64,000 bases of DNA from an uncultured Desulfovibrionaceae bacterium (lineage in GTDB: Bacteria > Desulfobacterota > Desulfovibrionia > Desulfovibrionales > Desulfovibrionaceae), in assembly GCA_949299515.1 (NCBI GenBank), contig CASGAP010000001.1:62001-126000 (forward strand), written 5' to 3'. Within the stretch, counting starts at the first letter, position 1; each line of letters starts with the position of its first letter. Below the pieces are notes generated by a model. The model searched no databases. It was not told the origin of the DNA and saw only the letters and a program-made list of their open reading frames with translations. This document shows positions 34,968 through 43,264 of the stretch, piece after piece. The position numbers were made by a program, and so were the translations under genes.

Positions 34968-37069
34968 ATGGCGAATATTTCTCTTGCGGCAAAATACCGT
35001 CCGCAGACTTTTGCGGAAGTTGTCGGGCAGGATACGGTTAAAAAAGTGCTTTCTCTTGCTTCTTTGCAGGATAAAGTTGCTCCTGCCTATCTTTTAAGCG
35101 GTACGCGCGGCGTGGGCAAAACCACGCTTGCAAGAATTTTTGCCAAAGCGTTAAACTGCGCAAATGCTCCCACTGCCGAACCCTGCAATCAGTGTGAGGC
35201 GTGCAGGAAAATTACACAGGGGGCATTTGTCGATGTGGTGGAAATCGACGGTGCGTCAAACCGCGGCATAGACGACGTGCGCAGGCTGCGCGAAGCTGTT
35301 GGGTATTCTCCTCTTGAGGGACGGTATAAGGTTATTATTATCGACGAAGCCCATATGCTTACAAAAGAGGCGTTTAATGCCCTTTTGAAAACCCTTGAGG
35401 AGCCGCCGCGCGGGGTTGTGTTCATTTTAGCCACCACGGAACAGCATAAATTTCCCATTACTATTTTAAGCCGCTGTCAGCACTATGTGTTTAAGCAGGT
35501 TGCGGAGCAGAGCATTGAAAATCATTTGGCAAACGTGCTGAAATCAGAGCACATCGCTTATGATGAAGACGCGTTGTCCCTTATTGCGCGCCGCGCCATG
35601 GGCAGCGTGCGCGATTCCATGTCCCTGCTCGGGCAGTGCTTGGCGCTTTCTCCCAACGATATGGAAGGGTTTAAGCTGGAATCCAAAACCGTTCGTCAGA
35701 CTCTCGGGCTTGCCGGCATAGAGGTTATGGACAGGCTTCTGCAGGCCATGCGTTTTCAGGATGTGGCAAAAACCACTGTTTTGGTGCGCGATGTGCTTGC
35801 CGAGGGCGTGGATATCGGCTTTTTTCTCGGCGAATTGGTGCGTCTGCTGCGCAATATGTTTGTGCTGAAGGAAGCAGGCAAAGAAGTGCTTGCCGATTTG
35901 CCTCTGCGCGAAGTTGTGCGTCTTGAAGAAAGTGCCGTGCATTTTTCTGCGGCATTCTTGCACGCTGCATGGCAAATGGTGCTGGAAAACCAGCGCCGTA
36001 TTCTGCAGAGTTACGAACCTGCCGCCGCTTTGGAACTTCTGTTATTAAATCTTACGCTTCTGCCGCGTCTTTTGCCCCTGGAAAAAGTTCTTTTGCCCGA
36101 TGAAGCGGAACCTGAGGCCAAACAGGGGGAGTAGCTGCCCCCGGCAAGCCGGTACTTGCGGATATGGGGGCAAAATCGGCACTGAATACGGATACGGAAT
36201 CCGAAATCCCGCAGAACGCAGGCAATGCGCGGTTTACGGCATTTTCTGCCGATGGTTTTGCAGCCGAAATCAGCCAGCCGAAAGATGTTTCGGACGCAAA
36301 AAACGAAGCTGTTGTTCGGGAGTCTGCACGGACTGCCGCCGAACCGTTTTCCGCAGACAATGCGGTGGGCAGGCCTGAAGCCGCGGCAGCAAATCCGTTT
36401 AAGCAAAAAATTCTGCTGGCGCAGCAGGCGCAGGCTGAAAGCCAAAAACGCGAATATCCCCGATTTGCGCAGGAGAATGCCGAAAAAAATATTCTTTCCG
36501 AAAAAACAGTTTCTCCGGAAAAGAAAATCCCCATTGACGCGGAAAATATTATCCGCCTGCCCGTGCCTCCTGAAACTTCCGACGCGTTCGGGGGAACGGA
36601 TTTTGATTATGCCGACGATGAAGAACGTCTTGCGGGAGCAGTCAGAACCGAACAGGCTTTTCCTGCTTTTGATTTGTTTTCGGAGCAGGCTGTCAGTGAT
36701 GCTGAAAAAGAAAATATTGATTGGCACGAATTTTTAGCGTATTGTGAACAGCATGATTTTCCAGCGGAATATGTGCCGCTTATGCAGGGTCTGAAAGTTA
36801 CCTTGACCAAAACGCATTGTTTTATTAAAATGTCCGGCGGGCCGCAGGCTGCCATTTTTACAAAGGTGAAAAATCAGCTGGAGCAGCTTTTGTGTGCGTA
36901 TCTGCAGCGGGATGTCGCCATTCAGTCCAGCATTGTCGCCTATGAACTGACAAGCGACGACGAACTGCGGGAAAAAGCCCTGAACAATCCCCGCATACAG
37001 CTGCTTATGCATGAGTTCGGGGCGGAAATTTACAGATGTTACGACATCAAACACGGTAGAAAAAATTAA
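34968..37069 (+). CDS. dnaX: DNA polymerase III tau/gamma subunit, requiring a -1 frameshift for full length
   Basis: Clamp-loader ATPase. Frame 1 (34968-36134, 388 aa) has AAKYRPQTFAEVVGQ, Walker A GTRGVGKTT, the zinc motif CANAPTAEPCNQCEAC, DEAH in IIIDEAHML, and the SRC sensor 1 region, followed by the collar domain. It ends at TAG 36132. A second open frame, -1 relative to it, is open from 36116 to 37069. It carries a low-complexity Ala/Glu linker and a tau C-terminal domain (from about NIDWHEFLAYCEQHDF). Joined at the G5 run this gives about 700 aa. Frame 1 alone would be a gamma-like product. Confidence 0.88.
36123..36152 (+). other. dnaX -1 frameshift site (programmed or assembly indel)
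   Basis: Frame 0 reads AAA CAG GGG GAG TAG. A slip of -1 on GGG within GGGGG (36125-36129) allows re-pairing and moves into the tau frame. A tight CCGGC-AA-GCCGG hairpin follows at 36141-36152, and the G run can itself pair with CCCCC at 36138-36142. This resembles a programmed site, but a single missing G in a homopolymer would look the same. Confidence 0.55.
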
Positions 37070-37080
37070 GGAGTATTGCC

Positions 37081-37386
37081 TTGAGAAACATGAACGATTT
37101 GGTGCGCCAAGCACAGATTATGCAAAATAAAATGGCCAAACTGCAGGCAGAAATGGCAGAACGCATTGTGGAAGCCAGCGCCGGCGGCGGTATGGTCAAA
37201 GTAAGCGTGAACGGCAAAAATGAACTGAAATCCATCACCATTTCCCCGGAAGTGACGAATGACGTGGAAATGCTGCAGGATCTTATTGTCAGTGCCGTCA
37301 ATGAAGCCAACAGAATTGCCAAGGCCGATATGGAACGCGAAGTTTCCAGAATTACCGGCGGCATTAAAATCCCCGGTATGTTCTAG
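37081..37386 (+). CDS. ybaB: YbaB/EbfC nucleoid-associated protein (101 aa)
   Basis: Small DNA-binding protein of the YbaB family, commonly located after dnaX and before recR. It has MNDLVRQAQIMQNKMAKLQAEMAE followed by VNGKNELKSITISPEV and the terminal GGIKIPGMF. I start at TTG 37081, 7 bases after AAGGAG; the ATG at 37090 is 16 bases away. recR does not follow; its place is taken by a 48-base repeat, whose left arm contributes the TAG stop (37384-37386), and then sdaA. Confidence 0.93.
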   Translation: MRNMNDLVRQAQIMQNKMAKLQAEMAERIVEASAGGGMVKVSVNGKNELKSITISPEVTNDVEMLQDLIVSAVNEANRIAKADMEREVSRITGGIKIPGMF

Positions 37387-37431
37387 TGTGTTTCTAAAGT
37401 ATTTTTCTTTTGATTCGGAAACATACCCTGA
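37383..37431 (+). repeat. TIR-family intergenic element, copy G (minimal, about 48 bp)
   Basis: Little more than two arms: CTAGTGTGTTTCTAAAG (37383-37399) and TGATTCGGAAACATACCCTGA (37411-37431), joined by about 11 T-rich bases. The left arm includes the ybaB stop codon. Confidence 0.65.
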
Positions 37432-37455
37432 CAGGGCAAAATACTGTATACATTC

Positions 37456-37487
37456 AAAAAGGCTGTTTACGGACAGCCTTTTTTTGT
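37456..37487 (+). terminator. Terminator of the dnaX-ybaB operon
   Basis: AAAAAGGCTGT and ACAGCCTTTTTTT pair around a 6-base loop. Confidence 0.88.
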
Positions 37488-37521
37488 GTATACTTGTTTT
37501 ATTCCCGTTTTCGGAGGTTTT

Positions 37522-38943
37522 ATGGCAACGCTCAATACACTTTTTCAGGAGCATATCCGCAAAAAAGGCATGATTTTTTCGCCGGTGGAAACCAGTATTT
37601 TCGATTTGCTCAAATGCGGTCCGGGACCGTCCAGCTCCCATACCATAGGCCCCATGAAGGCCGGTTATGATTTTTTGTGTCTGTGCAGGGAAAGGCTGAA
37701 CGGTTTTGCCAAAAAACCCAGTCACTTTATCGTGCGGCTGTACGGTTCGCTCAGCGCTACGGGCAAAGGGCACGGCACTTGCGCCGCCGTGCTGGCGGGA
37801 CTTCTCGGCCATAAGCCGGAAAAATGCCCGGCAGGCCTGCTCAAAGAAATCAGCCGATCCCCCGATCAGCATTATACGCAGATGCTCGGCGATATCCCCA
37901 TTACCCTGTCGCTGCATAATGTCATATATGACAGCGTGGTGCATAATTTCCCTTATAATAATACCTTGGTTATCGCGCTTATGGATACTCAGGGCGAAGT
38001 GCTTTTTGAACGCGAATATTATTCCGTGGGCGGCGGCTTTATCCAGTGGAAAGGCTGGCAGGCCCCGCAGCTCGGCAAGCCCGTCCACCCGTACCAGACC
38101 ATGAAAGAACTGCAGATACGCCTGGAACAGACAGGGCTGACCCTGCACGAACTTTTGCTGGACAACGAAACAGCCATAACCGGCACGTCACGCGTGGAAA
38201 TTCTGCAGTATCTTGACGAGCTTATCGAAACCATGGTCATGGGCGTCAAGCGCGGCCTGTCAAAAGAAGGGGTTTTGCCCGGCACGCTCAACGTGCAGAG
38301 AAAGGCAGGCGTGCTGTATGAAAAAGCCAAAACCCTGACCATTCCCCACGAACGCTTTATGTGCTGTCTGAATGCCTATGCCATGGCAACTGCCGAAGAA
38401 AACGCCGACGGCGGGGTTATCGTTACCACGCCGACCTGCGGGGCGTCAGGCGTTTTGCCTGCCCTGCTCTATGCCATGCGCTACGATATGCATATCGGTG
38501 ACAGGGCTGTGCGTGAGGGCTTTTTGGCAGCAGTGGCAATAGGTTTTCTTGCCAAGCATAATGCCGCCATTGCCGGGGCGGAAGTGGGCTGCCAGGGCGA
38601 AGTGGGCGTAGCCTCCGCCATGTCTGCCGCCATGCTTACGCACGCGCGCGGTTTTAATGCCGAATATACCGCCAATGCCGCGGAAATTGCCCTGGAACAT
38701 CATCTCGGCCTGACCTGCGATCCCGTGGGCGGCTATGTGCAGATACCCTGTATCGAACGCAACGCCGTGGGTGCCGTCAAAGCCTATAACGCATTTTTGT
38801 TGGCTATTTCCGAAGACCCGAAAAGCCACCGCGTCAGCCTTGATTCCGCCATTGAAGCCATGGGCGAAACAGGCCGCGAAATGAATGCCAAATTCAAGGA
38901 AACCTCCCTCGGCGGTCTTGCCGTGTCCATGGTTAACTGTTAG
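37522..38943 (+). CDS. sdaA: [4Fe-4S] L-serine ammonia-lyase, single chain (473 aa)
   Basis: Deaminates L-serine to pyruvate with an oxygen-sensitive [4Fe-4S] cluster. GPGPSSSHTIGPM near residue 35 binds the carboxylate; the cluster Cys lie in TPTCGASGVLP, GAEVGCQGEVG and LTCDPVGGYVQIPC. The chain ends in VNC, and a C-terminal Cys that folds into the active site is known for the Legionella enzyme. CGGAGG precedes the ATG at 37522. It forms pyruvate for fermentation or sulfite respiration. Its TAG stop again abuts a repeat arm. Confidence 0.95.
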   Translation: MATLNTLFQEHIRKKGMIFSPVETSIFDLLKCGPGPSSSHTIGPMKAGYDFLCLCRERLNGFAKKPSHFIVRLYGSLSATGKGHGTCAAVLAGLLGHKPEKCPAGLLKEISRSPDQHYTQMLGDIPITLSLHNVIYDSVVHNFPYNNTLVIALMDTQGEVLFEREYYSVGGGFIQWKGWQAPQLGKPVHPYQTMKELQIRLEQTGLTLHELLLDNETAITGTSRVEILQYLDELIETMVMGVKRGLSKEGVLPGTLNVQRKAGVLYEKAKTLTIPHERFMCCLNAYAMATAEENADGGVIVTTPTCGASGVLPALLYAMRYDMHIGDRAVREGFLAAVAIGFLAKHNAAIAGAEVGCQGEVGVASAMSAAMLTHARGFNAEYTANAAEIALEHHLGLTCDPVGGYVQIPCIERNAVGAVKAYNAFLLAISEDPKSHRVSLDSAIEAMGETGREMNAKFKETSLGGLAVSMVNC

Positions 38944-39237
38944 GATATTATAAAATTATTTTTTATTTATTTTTGGTATGAATGTCTAGTAATAAAATTT
39001 TTTGCAAGGGGCTTCAATCCTTGAACCTGACCCAAGGGTAAGCAATAGGGGACTTCGTCCCCAGCTCTCACCCTTGGGGAACCCGAGCTTCCCCCTGTTT
39101 CACACTTTTTCGGCAGGAAACTAACGTTTCCGCCTTCAAAGGGTGAAACCCTGTAAATCAAAAGTCTTACTTTTTTTTAGATAAATGAGACTGCTTGGAT
39201 TGATTTTATTATAAAAAATTTAGAAATACACCCTAGT
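38941..39237 (+). repeat. TIR-family intergenic element, copy F, with structured insert
   Basis: The left end TAGGATATTATAAAATTATT starts at the sdaA stop codon. The right end AAATTTAGAAATACACCCTAG is at about 39216-39236. The interior is unlike other copies. It carries a nested hairpin: CCCAAGGGT (39031-39039) pairs with ACCCTTGGG (39070-39078) and encloses GGGGAC-TTC-GTCCCC (39048-39062). A GGAAAC-TAAC-GTTTCC hairpin follows near 39117. The weak left end makes this the least certain copy. The remaining ~95 bases up to 39333 are AT-rich leader with nothing recognisable. Confidence 0.5.
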
Positions 39238-39333
39238 AAACGTATCTTGTTATATTATAAAATTTATAAAAGATATTTTGAAATTTTCGTGTTTTTTTAT
39301 ATGTTCATTTAAAAATAAAGACGGATTGATATA

Positions 39334-40098
39334 ATGATAAAATTGTCTGAAATAGATGTCGATTATGATTTTACGCTTGATGATAATTCTTATTATTGGA
39401 AGAATTTTTGGCAAAATAAAAATGGGTTGGGGGTAGGAAATTGTGACCCTGATATTAGCAGTGTGGCTTTAAAAAGATATCATCAGTCTTTATGGAGTAA
39501 AAAATTACCTAATGGGGAATTTTTGGATTTGGTTCTTGGAAAAGGCAATGATTATTTAACATGGAAAAACTTTCGATTTGGCAGTGATTCAATTGTAGCA
39601 AGTTTTCGATATGAAAAAAATAGACATATATTGGAAGATGTAAAAAATAGTTTATCTAATTATTATCAATTTATGGAAAATTTTTTGCATAAAACATATA
39701 CAATAGGTGGAGCAATAATTTTTCCTAAAAGACAAGGTGGAATTAATCAATCTCGAGGTTGTAACCCAAAAATAAAAGACCGCTGGGACTTGACGCTGGA
39801 GTGTATACGAAAATATTATTTAAATGAGGTAAGTCCGTTATATAATGTACTAGATAGTGATAGAAATTTTTTTGAGTTGTTTATAGATTTTAAAGGCTAT
39901 ATTAATTTTTTTTATTTAAATGATTGTGTTTCAGCGGATTATAAAAAAGTCATTTTTGGAATTAATCATATTGACTTTACAACTAATTGTTTACCAAAAA
40001 GTAAAGAAGAATATTTTCAATGGCTAAATTTTAGTTTGGATTTTGTAAAAAAAAGAAATTGCAGAATAAAAGAAGCAATCAAGAACAGAAATAAATAA
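39334..40098 (+). CDS. DUF6994-like protein of unknown function, AT-rich (254 aa)
   Basis: Soluble protein without signal peptide or membrane segment. It shows FDFTLDDNSYYWKNFW-type N-terminal sequence (here DYDFTLDDNSYYW), then NGLGVGNCDPDISS, RYHQSLWSKKLPNGE and WKNFRFGSDSIVASFRY, which I recognise as the DUF6994 pattern. Base composition is markedly more AT-rich than in all neighbours, and codons ending in A or T dominate. It sits directly after a TIR element and is convergent with the rluA-family gene. It is probably a recent acquisition. No partner gene accompanies it. Confidence 0.7.
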   Translation: MIKLSEIDVDYDFTLDDNSYYWKNFWQNKNGLGVGNCDPDISSVALKRYHQSLWSKKLPNGEFLDLVLGKGNDYLTWKNFRFGSDSIVASFRYEKNRHILEDVKNSLSNYYQFMENFLHKTYTIGGAIIFPKRQGGINQSRGCNPKIKDRWDLTLECIRKYYLNEVSPLYNVLDSDRNFFELFIDFKGYINFFYLNDCVSADYKKVIFGINHIDFTTNCLPKSKEEYFQWLNFSLDFVKKRNCRIKEAIKNRNK

Positions 40099-40104
40099 TT
40101 ATGT

Positions 40105-41202
40105 TTACAGTGTAAAAACTGTTTGTTCGGTAAATTCGTTTTCGGGCAGGGTGATTTGGCAGGCCTGCAGGAAGAAGCGGTCGTTTTTGCGCAGGAATTT
40201 TTGGGGGGCGTATTTTTTGTCGCCGACAAGGGCAAAACCGAAATGGGCGAGCTGGGCGCGGATTTGGTGTTTGCGGCCCGTGTAAATGCCGATTTCCGCA
40301 AGACTTACGGTTTTGCCGTTATGGGTTTTTGTCTGCAGGACTTTAAGCGCTGACAGGGCGAACAGGGCTTTTGTTTTGCGGCTGTCTGCCGTAATTTCCC
40401 TGCAAATGCCGAATTTCTGCAAAACAGCCTGTGCGTCTTGGGCTCCGTGTACTTTGTGGGCGGAAAAAACCTGTTCTTTTTTTTCTGTTTCGTTGTGGAA
40501 CAAATATGTGCAAAGATACGGATTTTTTTCAGCAAAGCCTGTAATGTCGCTGTATACCCAGGCACGGTAGATTTTTTTGGGGGCTTTTTGCATATCAGCT
40601 TTCAGTGTGCGTTCGTCGCCTTTCATGCACTCGGTGAGAAAGCGCAGGCAGGCATAGGATTTGCCGATAAGCAGAATGCCCTGCGTTTCTTTATCCAGGC
40701 GGTGTGCGGGTGCAGGCACGAAAGGCGCGTTTTTGAAATATGCTTTCAGCATATCGGCGATATTTTCTTTTTGTCCCATGCCGCCCTGACAGGCAATGCC
40801 CGGCGCTTTGTCGATGACCAGCAGATGTTTGTTTTCAAAAAGTACCGTGAAAGGGAAATTCTTGTCTGCGGCGGCAGAATATTCGGCAAGCGGTGCAGTT
40901 TGTTTTGGAGGTATCGGCGTATCGGAGCGGTTTTGCCTGTTATCCGCCGTTTTTGCGGCTTCGCTGTTTGGGAGCTGTTCCGCAGTGCAGGCACCGGGCT
41001 GGGTTTGCGCAAAGGGCGGAATGCGTATGCAGTCCCCCTCTTTGACAATATCGAACGCGTCGGCGCGTTTTTTGTTGATACGTACCTGTCCTGTGCGTAT
41101 CCAGCGGTGAATTTCCGCATTTTCGCCTGTTGTTGCGCGCTTTAGAAAATTAAACAGTTTTTGGCTGTCTGCTGCCGCACTGACAAGAAGTTCCTTTGCC
41201 AT
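40105..41202 (-). CDS. RluA-family pseudouridine synthase (365 aa)
   Basis: RNA pseudouridine synthase with an N-terminal S4-like domain (IHRWIRTGQVRINKKRA near residue 40) and a catalytic domain with HRLDKETQG, which holds the catalytic Asp. VIDKAPGIACQGG comes before it and GRKHQIRAQLAHFG near the C terminus. A Thr/Pro/Ala-rich linker of ~45 residues separates the domains. It resembles RluC/RluD-like enzymes acting on 23S rRNA, but the target cannot be fixed from sequence. Confidence 0.9.
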   Translation of the reverse strand: MAKELLVSAAADSQKLFNFLKRATTGENAEIHRWIRTGQVRINKKRADAFDIVKEGDCIRIPPFAQTQPGACTAEQLPNSEAAKTADNRQNRSDTPIPPKQTAPLAEYSAAADKNFPFTVLFENKHLLVIDKAPGIACQGGMGQKENIADMLKAYFKNAPFVPAPAHRLDKETQGILLIGKSYACLRFLTECMKGDERTLKADMQKAPKKIYRAWVYSDITGFAEKNPYLCTYLFHNETEKKEQVFSAHKVHGAQDAQAVLQKFGICREITADSRKTKALFALSALKVLQTKTHNGKTVSLAEIGIYTGRKHQIRAQLAHFGFALVGDKKYAPQKFLRKNDRFFLQACQITLPENEFTEQTVFTL

Positions 41203-41217
41203 GTCCGTTCCTTTTGT

Positions 41218-41733
41218 TTATACGAGAAAAGACACCAGCGGTTTGCCCATGACTATGCTGATGAGCTGTGCCGTGTACAGGCTGTACAGGATAACCATGA
41301 CAATTCCCTCAAAGCGGGTGATTGTGCCTTCAAGCTGTTTGCCCACGCGCATTCCGAAAAGGAACAGGAAAAGCGTCATGATAATATTGATGGGCATATC
41401 GCGCACGATAACCCCGTGTTCCACGGGCAGGGGGCTGATAATGCCGGAAACGCCGACAACGGTCAGGGCATTGAAGAAGTTTGAGCCGATAATATTGCCG
41501 ATAACAAGGGAATGTTCGTTTTTGCGGGTGGCGGCAATGGCAGAGGCCAGTTCCGGCAGGCTTGTGCCTACGGCTACAATGGTCAGGCCGATGATGATGT
41601 CGCTTATGCCGATGTAGTTGGCCATGCCCATGCGCGTGGCAACGGCGGAGGAGCCGTCCACAAATTTGTCCGCACTCCAAATAAGAATGTAAAGACCGAC
41701 AGCAAGACCGATGCAGTAATACAGCAAATCCAT
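41218..41733 (-). CDS. Half-size Na+/Ca2+ exchanger-like protein, one alpha-repeat (171 aa)
   Basis: Member of the CaCA (YrbG) family by its alpha-repeat, IGLTIVAVGTSLPELASAIAATRKNEHSLVIGNIIGSNFFNAL, but only about half the usual ~320 aa. It starts like a full protein, with two hydrophobic segments and WSADKFVDGSSAVA. It ends like one, with RFEGIVMVILYSLYTAQLI. So the middle of a normal exchanger is missing. It may be an internal-deletion product or a working homodimer. It follows the pseudouridine synthase on the same strand by 15 bases upstream in transcription order. Confidence 0.75.
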   Translation of the reverse strand: MDLLYYCIGLAVGLYILIWSADKFVDGSSAVATRMGMANYIGISDIIIGLTIVAVGTSLPELASAIAATRKNEHSLVIGNIIGSNFFNALTVVGVSGIISPLPVEHGVIVRDMPINIIMTLFLFLFGMRVGKQLEGTITRFEGIVMVILYSLYTAQLISIVMGKPLVSFLV

Positions 41734-41856
41734 AGTATTTTCACCTTATTAATGTTCAGCAAAAAAACTTCAGCCGCATAAAAAGGGGAAAAATACTGTT
41801 ACATCGGTTGTGCCTCCAAAATTTGTTTCAAATTTTTTAATAGCACCGCGGGGCGT

Positions 41857-41977
41857 TTTAGGCAAGGAAATTTTTTATCCTGTCTGCCGGCGGCAGGCAC
41901 AGGCAGTGCAGAGTTTGAGAAGGGAAATCATTTCCCCCGCAAAAAAAGAAAAAAATAATTTTAAAATACACCCTAAG
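41857..41977 (+). repeat. TIR-family intergenic element, copy H
   Basis: The right part, AATCATTTCCCCCGC, an A run and ATAATTTTAAAATACACCCTAA (41955-41976), matches copy E. A weak left arm TTTTAGGCAAGGAAATTTTTT is at about 41854. The 484-base gap 41734-42217 also holds the gapA terminator at its right end. Between about 41980 and 42165 I see nothing recognisable. Confidence 0.6.
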
Positions 41978-42168
41978 CTAAAATAAAAGTTTAGAATTTT
42001 TGCGGTGTCGGTTTTTTTATAATGCCGCGCAGCGGCGGCACCATAGGTTTCTTTTAAACGGCGGTTTTCGGCGGTTCCGTGCTTAGGGCTGTATACGTTC
42101 AGCGTGTGTTTCGGCTTGTTTTGCCTGGCGCAGAGGAAAAGCCGGGCACTTGGGAATTCTTCGGGCAG

Positions 42169-42195
42169 AAAAAAAGGGGCATATGCCCCTTTTGT
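42169..42195 (-). terminator. Terminator of the gapA-side transcript
   Basis: The palindrome AAAAGGGGCATATGCCCCTTTT (positions 42172-42193), with an A run on the plus strand that becomes a T run in the gapA direction. Confidence 0.8.
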
Positions 42196-42217
42196 CAAAT
42201 ATTGCGCGCAGTGCGCA

Positions 42218-43222
42218 TTACATACTTTTTGCCACCATTTTGGTAAGGCGTACCAGCTGGTTGGTGAAGCTGGTTTCGTTGTCGTACCAAATAATGATTT
42301 TAGCCATGTTGCCGTCCATTACGGAAGTAAGTTCAGCGTCGACCACGCCGCCGTGGGTGTCGCCGTTGAAGTCAATGGATACGAGCGGTTCTTCGGTGTA
42401 GCCGAGATTTTCTTTCATGGCGCCTTGGGAAGCGGCTTTCAGTGCGGCGTTGATTTCTTCGGCAGTGGTGGATTTTTCCAAAGTAACGGTGAAGTCCACA
42501 ATGCTGACGTTCGGTGTGGGAACGCGGATGGCCATGCCGTCGATTTTGCCTTTAAGTTTGGGATATACAAGGCCGATTGCGCGTGCGGCGCCTGTGGACG
42601 TGGGGATCATGGAAACGGCGCAGGCTCTTGCGCGGCGCAGATCTTTGTGGGAACCGTCAAGAATGCGCTGGCTCATGGTGTAAGAGTGGATTGTGGTCAT
42701 GAGGCCTTTCACGATGCCGAAGTTTTCGTCAATAACTTTGGTGGCGGGAGCGAGGCAGTTGGTGGTGCAGCTTGCGGCGGAAATCACTTGGTGTGCGTTT
42801 ACGTCGTAGTCGCCTTCGTTAACGCCCATAACGATGGTTGCGTCGGCTTCCTTGGTGGGAGCGGAAACAATAACTTTTTTGGCGCCGCAGGCAATGTGTC
42901 CCATGGCGGCGGCTTTGTCTTTCATTTTGCCGGTGGTTTCCACAACAAGGTCAATGCCCATTTCGCCCCACTTCCATTCGCCGAGGGCGTCGCGGGTCAC
43001 TTTGATTTTTTTGCCGTTGACAACGATGCCGTCTTCGTAGGCTTCCACGGGATACGGGAAATGTCCGTGTGTGGAATCGTATTTCAAAAGGTGGGCGAGG
43101 GCTGCGTTGTCGGCGCGGGCGTTGATAACCGCAACTTCAAGTTCGCTGCTGTCGGCGAGAAGACGCACAAGATAGCGGCCGATACGGCCAAAACCGTTGA
43201 TACCTATTTTTTGAACTGCCAT
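42218..43222 (-). CDS. gapA: Glyceraldehyde-3-phosphate dehydrogenase (334 aa)
   Basis: NAD-dependent glycolytic/gluconeogenic enzyme. It has the Rossmann start KIGINGFGRIGR, the catalytic Cys in SAASCTTNC (about residue 150) and WYDNETSFTNQLVRL at the C terminus. It follows fba by 42 bases and is probably cotranscribed with it, making a two-gene glycolytic operon. Confidence 0.97.
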   Translation of the reverse strand: MAVQKIGINGFGRIGRYLVRLLADSSELEVAVINARADNAALAHLLKYDSTHGHFPYPVEAYEDGIVVNGKKIKVTRDALGEWKWGEMGIDLVVETTGKMKDKAAAMGHIACGAKKVIVSAPTKEADATIVMGVNEGDYDVNAHQVISAASCTTNCLAPATKVIDENFGIVKGLMTTIHSYTMSQRILDGSHKDLRRARACAVSMIPTSTGAARAIGLVYPKLKGKIDGMAIRVPTPNVSIVDFTVTLEKSTTAEEINAALKAASQGAMKENLGYTEEPLVSIDFNGDTHGGVVDAELTSVMDGNMAKIIIWYDNETSFTNQLVRLTKMVAKSM

Positions 43223-43264
43223 TTTTATCTCCGAAAAATGTGGATTTTTGTTTGTGTTTGATTG

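Noticed and set aside
38967..39161. 64-codon minus-strand ORF in the sdaA-DUF6994 gap
   Set aside because: It covers the nested hairpins of repeat copy F, has no ribosome binding site and is probably a by-product of the structured DNA.
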